From contig NZ_VJMG01000037.1 of the NCBI RefSeq assembly GCF_007004135.1, forward strand, positions 1 through 51,894: a stretch of DNA of 51,894 nt. Direction: 5' to 3'. How positions within the stretch are numbered: position 1 is the stretch's first letter; every line of letters begins with the position of its first letter. A program made the position numbers and the translations under genes. Source of the DNA: Affinirhizobium straminoryzae (GTDB lineage: Bacteria > Pseudomonadota > Alphaproteobacteria > Rhizobiales > Rhizobiaceae). Shown here in pieces: positions 19,538 to 28,766 of the stretch. The notes below the pieces were generated by a model that was not told where the DNA came from, ran no database searches, and saw only the letters and a program-made list of their open reading frames with translations.

Positions 19538-20638
19538 TCAGACGGGTTGAACGACCGGTGCTGCGACACCGGCCGGAACCGAGCCCTTGCCGATGCGCTT
19601 GCCGCCATCGACGGCGAAGAAGTGCAGCCGGGCCGGATCGATGGCCAGTGACAGCTGTTCGCCGATGGCGATCTCCGGCGACAGCGCCACCGTCAGCATC
19701 TGGTCGCCCACCTGGCCATGCACGAGGCGCTGGGCGCCCAGTTCCTCGACGTAATCCACCGCAAACGGCAGAACGGCTTCGCCCTCGCGTGCCGGATGCA
19801 GGTCCTCGGCGCGGATGCCGACTGTCACCGGGCCGGAAGCGGGCGCCTCGGCACCCAGTTCGATCACCGCCGGGCCGATCGCCAGACGGTTGCCGTGCAG
19901 TTCGCCGGAGACGAGGTTCATCGCCGGCGAGCCGATGAAACTGGCAACGAAGGTGGAGGCGGGCGCGTGATAGACCTCGAGCGGCGAGCCGATCTGCTCG
20001 ATGCGGCCGCCGTTCAGCACCACCAGCCGGTCAGCGAGCGTCATCGCCTCCAGCTGGTCGTGGGTGACGTAGATCGAGGTGGTGCCGAGACGCCGTTGCA
20101 GACGCTTGATCTCGCCGCGCATGGAGACGCGCAGCTTGGCGTCGAGGTTCGACAGCGGCTCGTCGAACAGGAAAGCCGCCGGCTTGCGCACGATGGCGCG
20201 GCCCATGGCGACGCGCTGGCGCTGGCCGCCGGACAGCGCGCGCGGCTTGCGCTCCAGATACTGGGTGATCTCCAGCATGCGGGCGGCTTCCGCCACGCGC
20301 GCATCGATCTCCGCCTTCGGCGTGCCGCGGTTCTTCAGGCCATAGGCGAGGTTCTGGTAGACCGTCATGTGCGGATAAAGCGCATAGTTCTGGAACACCA
20401 TGGCAATGTCGCGCTCGGCCGGCTCCATGCGGTTGACCACGCGCCCGCCGATCGACACCTCGCCGTCGGAAATCGCCTCCAGGCCGGCCACCATGCGCAG
20501 CAATGTGGATTTGCCGCAGCCGGACGGTCCGACCAGTACGATGAATTCGCCATCCGCGATGTCGATCGAGACGGAATTGACGGCCTTCACGCCGCCGGCA
20601 TAGACCTTCGACACACCGGCTATCTTGATGCCAGCCAT
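19538..20638 (-). CDS. ugpC: sn-glycerol-3-phosphate ABC transporter ATP-binding protein
   Basis: Cytoplasmic ATPase of the glycerol-3-phosphate importer, 366 residues. The ABC domain has Walker [11 protein letters not shown]-loop [12 protein letters not shown], signature [14 protein letters not shown], Walker [13 protein letters not shown] and the switch His (YVTHDQ). A C-terminal TOBE/MalK-type regulatory domain follows. It is the last gene of ugpBAEC and is separated from ugpE by one base. The assignment to glycerol-3-phosphate rests mainly on the operon; the ATPase alone could serve other sugars. Confidence 0.93.
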   Translation of the reverse strand: MAGIKIAGVSKVYAGGVKAVNSVSIDIADGEFIVLVGPSGCGKSTLLRMVAGLEAISDGEVSIGGRVVNRMEPAERDIAMVFQNYALYPHMTVYQNLAYGLKNRGTPKAEIDARVAEAARMLEITQYLERKPRALSGGQRQRVAMGRAIVRKPAAFLFDEPLSNLDAKLRVSMRGEIKRLQRRLGTTSIYVTHDQLEAMTLADRLVVLNGGRIEQIGSPLEVYHAPASTFVASFIGSPAMNLVSGELHGNRLAIGPAVIELGAEAPASGPVTVGIRAEDLHPAREGEAVLPFAVDYVEELGAQRLVHGQVGDQMLTVALSPEIAIGEQLSLAIDPARLHFFAVDGGKRIGKGSVPAGVAAPVVQPV

Positions 20639-20639
20639 C

Positions 20640-21488
20640 TTACTTCTCCGTTTCTGTCAGGCCGCGGATGAACAGCCGTTGCATGAAAATGACGATCAGG
20701 ATGGGGGGCAGCATGGCCAGCACCGAGCCCGCCATCACCAGCTGCCACTGGATGACGCCGTCCTGCACGGTAACCATGCGCTTCATGCCCATCATCAGCG
20801 TGTAGTAGCCGGGATCGGTGGTCACCAGCAGCGGCCACAGATACTGCACCCAGCCATAGATGAAGAGGATGACGCAGAGCGCGCCGATATTGGTGCGCGA
20901 CAATGGCAGCAGGATATCGCGGAAGAACTTCATCGGGCCGGCGCCATCCACGCGCGCAGCTTCCAGCATCTCGTCCGGGATCGTCATGAAGAACTGGCGG
21001 AACAGGAAGGTTGCCGTCGCCGAGGCGATCAGCGGAATGGTAAGCCCCGCCCAGGAATTCAGCATGCCGAGATCGGCAACGATCTTGTAGGTCGGCATGA
21101 TGCGCACTTCCACCGGCAGCATCAGCGTCACGAAGATGATCCAGAAGGCAAGCTGGCGGAAGGGAAAGCGGAAATAGACGATCGCAAAGGCCGAGAGGAT
21201 GGAGATCGAGATCTTTCCGATGGTGATCACCACCGCCATGATCAGCGAATTCAACGCCATGTGCGAATAGTTCGGCAGGCCGTTGGCGGCCGAGGCGCTG
21301 GTGAGGATCATGCTGTAGTTTTCGATGAGGTGCGAGCCCGGCCACAAGGGCACCGGCCCGCTCATCAGCGTTGCGATATCGTGCGTGGAGGCGATGATCG
21401 CCACATAGACCGGCAGTGCCACGACGGCAAAGCCGAGGATCAGGAAGGCGTGGGTGAGGAAGGTCAGGAAGGGACGGTTTTCAACCAT
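20640..21488 (-). CDS. ugpE: sn-glycerol-3-phosphate ABC transporter permease UgpE
   Basis: Inner-membrane permease of 282 residues. It starts [20 protein letters not shown] and has about six hydrophobic helices. The binding-protein-dependent transport EAA loop is recognisable in [21 protein letters not shown], which couples to UgpC. The sequence [20 protein letters not shown] after helix 1 is typical of UgpE. The ATG at 21486-21488 lies 11 nt after the ugpA stop. The longer frame to 21524 overlaps ugpA and is not favoured. Confidence 0.94.
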   Translation of the reverse strand: MVENRPFLTFLTHAFLILGFAVVALPVYVAIIASTHDIATLMSGPVPLWPGSHLIENYSMILTSASAANGLPNYSHMALNSLIMAVVITIGKISISILSAFAIVYFRFPFRQLAFWIIFVTLMLPVEVRIMPTYKIVADLGMLNSWAGLTIPLIASATATFLFRQFFMTIPDEMLEAARVDGAGPMKFFRDILLPLSRTNIGALCVILFIYGWVQYLWPLLVTTDPGYYTLMMGMKRMVTVQDGVIQWQLVMAGSVLAMLPPILIVIFMQRLFIRGLTETEK

Positions 21489-21498
21489 GGTCTTACCC

Positions 21499-22383
21499 TC
21501 AATACTGCACGCGGCGTTCGACATAGCGGAACTGCACGAAGGTCAGCACCATCACGATCATCATCAGAAGCACGGACTGTGCCGAGGAGGAGCCGAGGTT
21601 CAGGCCCAGATAGCCGTCCTGGTAGACCTTGTAGACGAGCGTCGTCGTCGCCTGCGCCGGACCGCCCACCGTCGTTGCATCGACGATCGGGAAGGTGTCG
21701 AACATCGTGTAGTTCACGTTGATGATGAACAGGAAGAAGGTGGTGGGCGACAGAAGCGGCAGCGAGATCGTGAAGAAGCGCTTCACCGGGCCGGAGCCAT
21801 CGATGGCGGCCGCCTCCATCAGCGACTGCGGCACCGATTGCAGCCCGGCGAGGAAGAACAGGAAATTGTAGGAGACCTGCTTCCACGCGGCGGCAATGAT
21901 GATCAGGATCATCGCCTGCGTGCCGTTGAGATCATGATCCCAGCGGATGCCGGCCTTCTGCAGGAGGAAAGGCATCAGACCCGTGGTACTGTTGAACAGG
22001 AACCACCAGAGTACGCCGGCCACCACGGGCGCCACCGCATAGGGCCAGACCAGCAGCGTGGTATAGACGCGGCCGGTGCGGGTCAGCCGGTCGACGGCCG
22101 CGGCAAAGGCAAGCCCCAGCACCATGGACAGCGCCGTGACCGAAACGGCAAAGACCGCCGTGCGGATGAGCGCATCGATGTAGTTGGGATCCTCGAACAG
22201 CCGCTGGTAATGCAGCAACCCGACAAAGGTGGTGGACAGGCCGAACGGGTCCTCACGCTCGAAAGAGGATTTTACCGCCTGCGCGGCCGGCCAGATGAAG
22301 AAGACCAGCGTGATGAAGAGCTGGGGTGCCAGCAGCAGATAGGGCAGCAGCCGGCTGTCGAAAGTTGTTTTCTTGGTGTCCAT
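21499..22383 (-). CDS. ugpA: sn-glycerol-3-phosphate ABC transporter permease UgpA
   Basis: Partner permease of UgpE, 294 residues. The start at 22381-22383 is preceded by GGAGG with good spacing. The N-terminus (FDSRLLPYLLLAPQLFITLV) and the segment SFEREDPFGLSTTFVGL are typical of UgpA. The EAA loop reads QSLMEAAAIDGSGPVKRFF. Six hydrophobic segments are visible. It lies 76 nt downstream of ugpB in the same operon. Confidence 0.94.
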   Translation of the reverse strand: MDTKKTTFDSRLLPYLLLAPQLFITLVFFIWPAAQAVKSSFEREDPFGLSTTFVGLLHYQRLFEDPNYIDALIRTAVFAVSVTALSMVLGLAFAAAVDRLTRTGRVYTTLLVWPYAVAPVVAGVLWWFLFNSTTGLMPFLLQKAGIRWDHDLNGTQAMILIIIAAAWKQVSYNFLFFLAGLQSVPQSLMEAAAIDGSGPVKRFFTISLPLLSPTTFFLFIINVNYTMFDTFPIVDATTVGGPAQATTTLVYKVYQDGYLGLNLGSSSAQSVLLMMIVMVLTFVQFRYVERRVQY

Positions 22384-22459
22384 GGAAGCCTCCGGCCCGG
22401 AGCGGACAAACGGAAGGAGGACCGGCAAAAGCCGGCCCTCCCGCAGGGGTCAGATGCAA

Positions 22460-23776
22460 TCAGTTGGCGGCTTCGAATTCGCGAAGCAGCTTGTTGCCAC
22501 GCTCGACGGCGCTGTCGAGCGCCTGCTTGGCGTCCTTCTTGCCGGCCAGCAGGGCCTGGAACTCTTCGTCCACGATGGTGCGGACCTGCGTGAAGTTGCC
22601 GAAGCGAACGCCCTTGGAGTTCGGGCTCGGCGTGCCGCGCATGATCTGCTTGATGCCGACATCGGAACCCGGGTTCTTGTCGTAGTAGCCCTGGCTCTTG
22701 CCGAGGTCATAGGCGGCGTTGGTGATCGGCAGATAGCCCGTGTACTGGTGCCAGTCGGCCTGAACCTCCGGCCTGGAGAGGTAGGTGAAGAACTTGGCAA
22801 CACCCTTGTAGGTGGCCTTGTCCTTGCCGTTCAGCACCCACAGCGTCGCGCCACCGATGATGGAGTTCTTCGGCTCCTTGGTGACGTCGTCATAGTAGGG
22901 CAGCGGTGCGAAGCCCGGCGTGAAGGTCTTGGCGTTGTTGATGACGCCGGCGCGACCGGCCGACGAGTTCATCGTCATCGCGCATTCCTGGGCATAGAAC
23001 ATGGTCGCGGCATTGTCGCCACCGACCGGACCGCCATACTTGAACAGGCCTTCATCCTGCCACTTCTTCAGGTTGGCCCAGTGCTTGACCTGAACCGGAC
23101 CATTGAAGGTGAACTGGGTCTTCAGGCCGCCAAAGCCGTTTTCCAGCGTCCCGAAAGGCTGGTCGTGCAGGGCCGAGAGGTTTTCCGTCTGGACCCAGGT
23201 GATCCAGGCCGAGGTGAAGCCGCACTTGGCAGCACCGGAGGAGACGATCTTCTTCGAATAGTCCTCGACATCCTTCCAGGTCTTCGGCGCGACTTCCGGG
23301 TCGAGACCGGCCTTCTTGAACACGTCCTTGTTGTAATAGAGGATCGGCGTGGAGGAGTTGAAGGGAAGCGACAGGATGTTGCCCTGCGTGTCGGAATAGT
23401 AACCGACGACGGGCGCCAGGAACGACTTCGGATCGAAGCTTTCGCCCTCGTCCTTCATCAGCTTGTAGACCGGATAGACGGCGCCCTTGGCGGCCATCAT
23501 GGTGCCGGTACCGACTTCGAAGACCTGCACGATGGCCGGCTGCTGGTTGGCGCGGAAGGCGGCGATCGCGGCCGTCAGCGTTTCCGGATAGGAGCCCTTG
23601 TAGACGGGTACGACCTTGTACTCGCTCTGGCTCTCGTTGAACTTCGTGGCGATCTCCTCGAGCTTCTTGCCGAGCTCGCCACCCATGGCGTGCCACCAGG
23701 TGATTTCGGTTGCAGCCAGCGAGGTGGTGGCCGACAGCGCAAGCGCTGCAGCAGCCAAAGTAAGCTTCTTGAACAT
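22460..23776 (-). CDS. ugpB: sn-glycerol-3-phosphate-binding periplasmic protein
   Basis: Periplasmic solute-binding protein that delivers glycerol-3-phosphate, and probably glycerophosphodiesters, to UgpAE. The 438 residues begin with a signal peptide (MFKKLTLAAAALALSATTSLA, cleavage after about residue 21), then ATEITWWHAMGGELG, a UgpB hallmark. NSSTPILYYNKD and NSSAGRAGVIN also match the family. It is first in the ugpBAEC operon. A Pho box about 50-90 bp upstream indicates PhoB control by phosphate starvation, as known for this operon in other bacteria. Confidence 0.95.
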   Translation of the reverse strand: MFKKLTLAAAALALSATTSLAATEITWWHAMGGELGKKLEEIATKFNESQSEYKVVPVYKGSYPETLTAAIAAFRANQQPAIVQVFEVGTGTMMAAKGAVYPVYKLMKDEGESFDPKSFLAPVVGYYSDTQGNILSLPFNSSTPILYYNKDVFKKAGLDPEVAPKTWKDVEDYSKKIVSSGAAKCGFTSAWITWVQTENLSALHDQPFGTLENGFGGLKTQFTFNGPVQVKHWANLKKWQDEGLFKYGGPVGGDNAATMFYAQECAMTMNSSAGRAGVINNAKTFTPGFAPLPYYDDVTKEPKNSIIGGATLWVLNGKDKATYKGVAKFFTYLSRPEVQADWHQYTGYLPITNAAYDLGKSQGYYDKNPGSDVGIKQIMRGTPSPNSKGVRFGNFTQVRTIVDEEFQALLAGKKDAKQALDSAVERGNKLLREFEAAN

Positions 23777-23828
23777 GTTCGCTCCCTCATATCCGTTTGG
23801 TCGGGTCCGGGTGCCTTAGCTGCCTTTT

Positions 23829-23868
23829 ATGACAGTTCATTAATGGTTTTGTGACCGGACTGTTACAG
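23829..23868 (-). promoter_or_regulatory. Pho box array upstream of ugpB
   Basis: On the minus strand three PhoB half-sites lie in the same orientation: CTGTAAC (23862-23868), CGGTCAC (23851-23857) and CTGTCAT (23829-23835). The first two are spaced by 11 bp, the second and third by 22 bp, so all three face the same side of the helix. The nearest is 53 bp upstream of the ugpB ATG. Confidence 0.75.
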
Positions 23869-23901
23869 CAATGACTTAAATTGCACAGCTTTGCAATATT
23901 G

Positions 23902-24270
23902 TCAGAATGCATCCGGAAGATGCAGCGGAAAACGCAATCCTTGCACTGCGATGATGTCGTATCGCTGCGAGAGCCGGTGGGCGTCCGGCCGGCGCGCCAG
24001 CCACAGGTCGCTGGCCGCGCGGATGCGCCGTTGCGCGGCAAGGCCGACGGCATCGACAGCGTCGGACGTCCTGCGGCGCGCCTTCACCTCCACAAAGACG
24101 ACAAGGTCTTGCCGGCGGGCAATGATGTCGATTTCGCCCTGCGGCGTGCGATGGCGCAGCGCCAGGATGCGGTATCCCTTGAGGATGAGGAAAAGGGCGG
24201 CGAACAGTTCGGCGAAGCGCCCGCGGCGCTCCGCTTTCCGACGCTTGCCGCGATCCCGCTCAGCCGCCAT
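23902..24270 (-). CDS. yraN: UPF0102 family YraN-like nuclease-fold protein
   Basis: Small 122-residue protein of the UPF0102/YraN family, with a predicted PD-(D/E)xK nuclease fold related to Holliday-junction resolvases; the biological role is not established. The active-site pattern is visible as GEID followed by VVFVEVKAR (D...ExK). The start at 24268-24270 has AAGGACGGCG upstream and overlaps the end of rsmI by 11 bases, so the pair is cotranscribed. yraN next to rsmI is common in bacteria. Confidence 0.93.
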   Translation of the reverse strand: MAAERDRGKRRKAERRGRFAELFAALFLILKGYRILALRHRTPQGEIDIIARRQDLVVFVEVKARRRTSDAVDAVGLAAQRRIRAASDLWLARRPDAHRLSQRYDIIAVQGLRFPLHLPDAF

Positions 24271-25174
24271 CGCCGTCCTTCAGTTCGATCAGCCGCTGGT
24301 AGAGATCCTTGCGCGACAGGCCGGTGAGGCGGGCCGCTTCCGCCGCCGCCTTGGTCGCCGGCATGCTGGAGGCCAGTTCGCGCAGCATCACATCCACATC
24401 GACGGCGGCCGGCACGTCGTCATCGGCGGGCGGGCCGATCACCAGAACCACCTCGCCCTTGACCGTCTGGTCAACATACTGCGCGGCCAGTTCGCCGAGC
24501 GGCCCGCGGCGAAACTCCTCGAAGGTCTTGGTCAGTTCTCGGCACACGCAGGCCGCCCGGGTAGCCCCCAGCACATCGGCGGCGATCACCAGCGTATCGG
24601 CAATACGGTGCGGCGATTCAAAGAAGATCAGCGTCGCCGGGATCTTGGAAAGCTCCGCCAGCCGGTCGCGCCGCCCCTTTTCCTTGACCGGCAGGAAACC
24701 GGCAAACAGGAAGGCATCGGAGGGAAGACCCGAGCCGACAAGGGCCGCAAGCGGCGCGCACGGACCGGGGATCGGAACCACCTTGTGCCCCGCCTCCAGC
24801 GCGAGCTGGCCAAGCCGGTAGCCGGGATCGGAGACGAGCGGCGTGCCGGCATCGGAAACCAGCGCCACCGAACGTCCGCCGTCGAGCGCCGCGATCAGCC
24901 GCGGGCCCGCCTCGTCGGCATTGTGTTCGTGATAGGCGAGCGGCCGGCCGGCAATGCCGTAGCGATCCAGCAGCACGCGGGTGACGCGGGTATCCTCGCA
25001 GGCCAGCACATCGGCGCCCGCCAGCGTTTCCAGCGCGCGCAGCGTGATGTCGCCGAGATTGCCGATGGGGGTTGCCACCAGATAGAGCGCCGGCTCCAGC
25101 GGCCTCGCCGGTATCGCCACATTGCCCACCCGGTAGGTGCGCTGCGCACCCCTGTCGTCTTCCGTCACGTTCAA
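24260..25174 (-). CDS. rsmI: 16S rRNA 2'-O-ribose C1402 methyltransferase
   Basis: SAM-dependent tetrapyrrole-methylase-fold enzyme that 2'-O-methylates C1402 in the ribosomal decoding centre. The 304-residue protein has LYLVATPIGNLGDITLRALE at about 30-49, CEDTRVTRVLL, the SDAGTPLVSDPGY motif and PGPCAPLAAL, and a C-terminal RsmI HTH-like segment (GLSRKDLYQRLIEL). The start is TTG at 25172-25174, after AAGAGGCAAGG. A GTG two codons later is the alternative. Confidence 0.95.
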   Translation of the reverse strand: MNVTEDDRGAQRTYRVGNVAIPARPLEPALYLVATPIGNLGDITLRALETLAGADVLACEDTRVTRVLLDRYGIAGRPLAYHEHNADEAGPRLIAALDGGRSVALVSDAGTPLVSDPGYRLGQLALEAGHKVVPIPGPCAPLAALVGSGLPSDAFLFAGFLPVKEKGRRDRLAELSKIPATLIFFESPHRIADTLVIAADVLGATRAACVCRELTKTFEEFRRGPLGELAAQYVDQTVKGEVVLVIGPPADDDVPAAVDVDVMLRELASSMPATKAAAEAARLTGLSRKDLYQRLIELKDGDGG

Positions 25175-25266
25175 CCTTGCCTCTTGCCTGCGGCCGGCTG
25201 GCCGCCATCAGGGGCCCGCCCTCGCCCCGAACGGGCGCCGGGCGGCTCCCAACCTGCAGCTATCCC

Positions 25267-27231
25267 TCAGACAGGCTGCTCGGCAAGATCGAAAATCTCG
25301 GCGCCGGCCCGGATTTCGTGGCTGGAGCCCTCCAGATCGTCGCCGAAGGGCTCGAAGGCGCCGCCGAGATGCTGCGCGAAGAAGGCCTCCGCCATGGCAA
25401 TATAGGCGATGCGGTTGCCGGGCTTGTGAAAACCGTGGCCCTCGTCGGGATAGACGACATAGGTCACCGGAATGCCCTTGGCCTGCATGGCAGCGACGAT
25501 CGTGTCGCTTTCCGCCACCTTGCAGCGCACATCATTGGCACCGTGGAAGATCAGCATCGGCCTGGTGATGCGGTCCACCTTGTGGATCGGCGAGCGTTCG
25601 GCGAGCAAGGCCCGCCCCTCTTCCGTGCGCGGATCGCCATAGCTGCGATACATGAACTCGGCAAAGCCCGCCCAATAGGGCGGCATGGATTCGAGCAGGG
25701 TCTGCAGGTTGGTGATGCCGACCACCGGCACGCTGCAGCAGAACACATCCGGGGTAAACGTTGCCCCGACGAAGGAGGCATAGCCGCCATAGGAGCCGCC
25801 ATGGATGGCGATCCTTGCGGGATCGGCAATGCCCTCACGGATTGCCCAGTGCACCATGTCGATCAGGTCGTCATGCATCTTGGCCGCGTGCTGCTTTTCG
25901 CTCGCCGCCACGAAGGCTTTGCCGAAGCCTGTAGAGCCGCGGTAATTCACCGACAGCACCGCATAGCCGCGATCGGCCAGCCACTGGTGATCGCCGCGAT
26001 AGCTGTAGACGTCGCGCCCCCAGGGACCGCCATGTACAAGGAGCACCATCGGCAGCGGTTTTTCCGGACGCTCGCCCTCCACGGAAGCCGGAAGCGTCAG
26101 ATAGGAAAGAAGATCAAGACCATCCCGCGATTTGGTCTCGACCGCCTGCATCGGCGCCAGGCTGTAGGCATCTAGCTCCGGGCGGGCGCGAAATAGTTCG
26201 GTGATCGTGCCTGTGTCGCGATCATAGAGGAAGCTGGTGGCGGCCTGCTCCGCCTTGTGGGCGGTGATGATCCAGCGGCGGTCATCGTCCGAACGGCTGG
26301 CGATCCCGAATTCGAAACCCGGCAAGGTCCACTCGATCCGGGCAAAATCCGCCTCCACCTGCGCCGTGATATGGCTCCACGCCATGCGCGGACCGGCAAC
26401 GCTGACAGCCTCCACATCGAACGAAATCGGATGCACCAGCGCCGACTGGATATCGAAACGCGGATGCTCGGCCACCACGGTTTCCGCACCGCTTTCCAGG
26501 TCGATCCAGCTGAAGGCTGCGGTGTTGCGGCCGACACAGCTTTTCATCAGCAGCCGCCTGTTGTCGGAATGAAACAGAAGCGGCCAGGTCAGCCAGCCGT
26601 CGATATGGTCGACATCCATCCAGTGATGAACCTCCTGACCCTCGATCCGCCAGAACCGTGTCCCGCCATCCGCCGCCGTGGACCGCGCATGGCGCGGCCG
26701 CATCTGCCAGTCGAGGCCGATAGAGGCGAACCCCTGGGTGTTCTGCCACAGCAGCTCGCGCTCACCCGTTTCGAGGTCGATGGTGTGGAGATCATGCCAG
26801 CGGGCATCGCGGTCATTGAGACCGACGACGATCTTGCCGGGAACCTGCCTCGACAGCATCTCGATCTGCGCACTGATCCCCTTGATGGGCGTCAGGTCAC
26901 GGGTTGCCCCGGTCCGGGGATCGACGGCAAAGACGTGATGGTTCTCGTCGCCGTTTTCATCGTTGACGAACAGCACGAAGCGGCCGTCCTTCGTCCAGTC
27001 CTGCCAGGTGATGGGCCGGCCGGTGGTGCGCGTCAGCGGCTCGGCGGCACGCGGATCATCGGTCGGGGCGATCCAGATATTGATCACGCCATCGACCGGC
27101 GCAAGCCAGGTCAGCCACTGCCCATCGGGCGAAAGCTCCGCGCCGTAGGCATGCGGATTGCCGAACAGAAGCTTGCGGGGAATGAGAGACGAACGGGCCA
27201 AGGGAACCTCCGGCGGGGGATGGAAAGCCAT
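25267..27231 (-). CDS. S9 family (prolyl oligopeptidase-like) peptidase
   Basis: Cytoplasmic-type serine peptidase, 654 residues from the ATG at 27231. The N-terminal two thirds look like a beta-propeller with WD-like repeats (SPDGQWLTWLAPVDG, TKDGRFVLFVND). The C-terminal alpha/beta-hydrolase domain has LLVHGGPWGRD, the nucleophile elbow HGGSYGGYA, FHGANDVRCKV (Asp) and DEGHGF (His), completing the triad. An alternative TTG start at 27201 has a clear GGAGG five bases upstream and may be the real one (644 residues); the ATG lacks a good site. No signal peptide is seen. Confidence 0.93.
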   Translation of the reverse strand: MAFHPPPEVPLARSSLIPRKLLFGNPHAYGAELSPDGQWLTWLAPVDGVINIWIAPTDDPRAAEPLTRTTGRPITWQDWTKDGRFVLFVNDENGDENHHVFAVDPRTGATRDLTPIKGISAQIEMLSRQVPGKIVVGLNDRDARWHDLHTIDLETGERELLWQNTQGFASIGLDWQMRPRHARSTAADGGTRFWRIEGQEVHHWMDVDHIDGWLTWPLLFHSDNRRLLMKSCVGRNTAAFSWIDLESGAETVVAEHPRFDIQSALVHPISFDVEAVSVAGPRMAWSHITAQVEADFARIEWTLPGFEFGIASRSDDDRRWIITAHKAEQAATSFLYDRDTGTITELFRARPELDAYSLAPMQAVETKSRDGLDLLSYLTLPASVEGERPEKPLPMVLLVHGGPWGRDVYSYRGDHQWLADRGYAVLSVNYRGSTGFGKAFVAASEKQHAAKMHDDLIDMVHWAIREGIADPARIAIHGGSYGGYASFVGATFTPDVFCCSVPVVGITNLQTLLESMPPYWAGFAEFMYRSYGDPRTEEGRALLAERSPIHKVDRITRPMLIFHGANDVRCKVAESDTIVAAMQAKGIPVTYVVYPDEGHGFHKPGNRIAYIAMAEAFFAQHLGGAFEPFGDDLEGSSHEIRAGAEIFDLAEQPV

Positions 27232-27526
27232 GCATTTCCGTCAAACTCTCACCTTTCGATGTCGCCTTGACAACACCAGCCGATGCACGAAACCGTTATG
27301 CGCCGGCCTGCGGCGCCGCCTCCGGCTTTGCCCCTGCTCGCTTTGCCCGCGAAAACCTGTGCGAAGTGTCAGGTGCACTGCGGAAATCCTGCGGCGACCG
27401 GGCACCACCCCTTGCCTTTTCGTTAAAAACTCTGCCATTTTGCGCGTCCACATCGTCCGACCAGCTGACGGACAGGCATAACATTCGGTCCCCTCGCGGA
27501 CCGGTACGGTCGAAAGCGGTAGCGTC

Positions 27527-28645
27527 ATGCGTATTACTCTTGAGCGGTCCAACCTCCTGAAATCGCTGAACCACGTCCACAGGGTCGTGGAGCGCCGCAA
27601 CACGATCCCCATTCTGTCGAACGTGCTGCTGCGCGCGTCGGGCAATGATCTGGCGCTGAAGGCGACGGACCTCGACCTGGAAATCACCGAGGAAGTGCCT
27701 GCCATGGTGGAACAGGCCGGCGCCACCACGGTGCCTGCCCATCTTCTCTATGAAATCGTGCGCAAGCTGCCGGATGGTGCCGAAGTGCGGCTTGCCACCA
27801 ATCCGGATGGCGGCAGCATGGTCGTGCAGTCAGGCCGCTCGAAGTTCTCGTTGCAGTGCCTGCCGGAATCCGATTTCCCGGATCTGACCGCCGGCACCTT
27901 CAGCCACACCTTCAAGATCAAGGCGACCGATCTGAAGATGCTGATCGACCGCACCCAGTTCGCCATCTCGACGGAAGAAACCCGCTACTACCTGAACGGC
28001 ATCTTCTTCCACACGATCGAGGCTGGCGGTGAACTGAAGCTGCGCGCGGTGGCCACCGATGGCCATCGCCTCGCCCGCGCCGACATCATCGCGCCCTCGG
28101 GCTCGGAAGGCATGCCGGGCATCATCATTCCGCGCAAGACGGTCGGCGAGCTGCAGAAGCTGGTCGACGACCCGGAGGCCCTCGTCACCGTCGAGGTGTC
28201 GGATGCCAAGATCCGCCTGACGATCGGCGGCATCGTCATCACATCGAAGCTGATCGACGGCACCTTCCCGGATTACCAGCGCGTCATCCCGACCGGCAAC
28301 GACAAGGAAATGCGCGTCGATTGCCAGAGCTTTACCCGCGCCGTCGACCGCGTCTCGACCATTTCGTCGGAGCGCGGCCGCGCCGTGAAGCTGGCGCTCA
28401 GCGACGGCCAGCTGCTGCTCACCGTCAACAACCCGGATTCGGGCAGCGCGACGGAAGAAGTGGCGGTCGGCTACGAGAGCGACCCGATGGAGATCGGCTT
28501 CAACGCCAAGTATCTTCTCGATATCACCGCCCAGCTTTCGGGCGAGGATGCCATCTTCCTGCTGGCCGATGCCGGATCCCCCACCCTGGTGAAGGATACG
28601 GCCGGCGATGACGCACTTTACGTGCTGATGCCGATGCGGGTCTGA
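27527..28645 (+). CDS. dnaN: DNA polymerase III subunit beta (sliding clamp)
   Basis: Ring-shaped processivity clamp, 372 residues, with three repeated clamp domains. Typical sequences are MRITLERSNLLKSLNHVHRV at the N-terminus, VVERRNTIPILSNVLL, and the C-terminal YVLMPMRV. The partner-binding pocket residues near the C-terminus look conserved. A short inverted repeat (CGGTCC/GGACCG, 27486-27503) lies in the leader 24 nt before the ATG, and a strong terminator follows. In rhizobia dnaN is normally separate from dnaA, as here. The 295 bp upstream show no confident promoter. Confidence 0.97.
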   Translation: MRITLERSNLLKSLNHVHRVVERRNTIPILSNVLLRASGNDLALKATDLDLEITEEVPAMVEQAGATTVPAHLLYEIVRKLPDGAEVRLATNPDGGSMVVQSGRSKFSLQCLPESDFPDLTAGTFSHTFKIKATDLKMLIDRTQFAISTEETRYYLNGIFFHTIEAGGELKLRAVATDGHRLARADIIAPSGSEGMPGIIIPRKTVGELQKLVDDPEALVTVEVSDAKIRLTIGGIVITSKLIDGTFPDYQRVIPTGNDKEMRVDCQSFTRAVDRVSTISSERGRAVKLALSDGQLLLTVNNPDSGSATEEVAVGYESDPMEIGFNAKYLLDITAQLSGEDAIFLLADAGSPTLVKDTAGDDALYVLMPMRV

Positions 28646-28651
28646 AAATCA

Positions 28652-28681
28652 AAAGGGATCGGTTCGCCGGTCCCTTTTTTT
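28652..28681 (+). terminator. Rho-independent terminator of dnaN
   Basis: AAAGGGATCGG (28652-28662) pairs with CCGGTCCCTTT (28667-28677), allowing one G-U pair, around a TTCG tetraloop, and runs into seven or more T. It starts 6 nt after the dnaN stop. It is the strongest intrinsic terminator in the window. Confidence 0.92.
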
Positions 28682-28766
28682 GCCGCATTTTTCATTGCGA
28701 CATTTTCTCTTGTTTTTGCGCCATGAAGCGCCACCTGAAAACCAAAGAGGGGCGCACCGGGAGACC

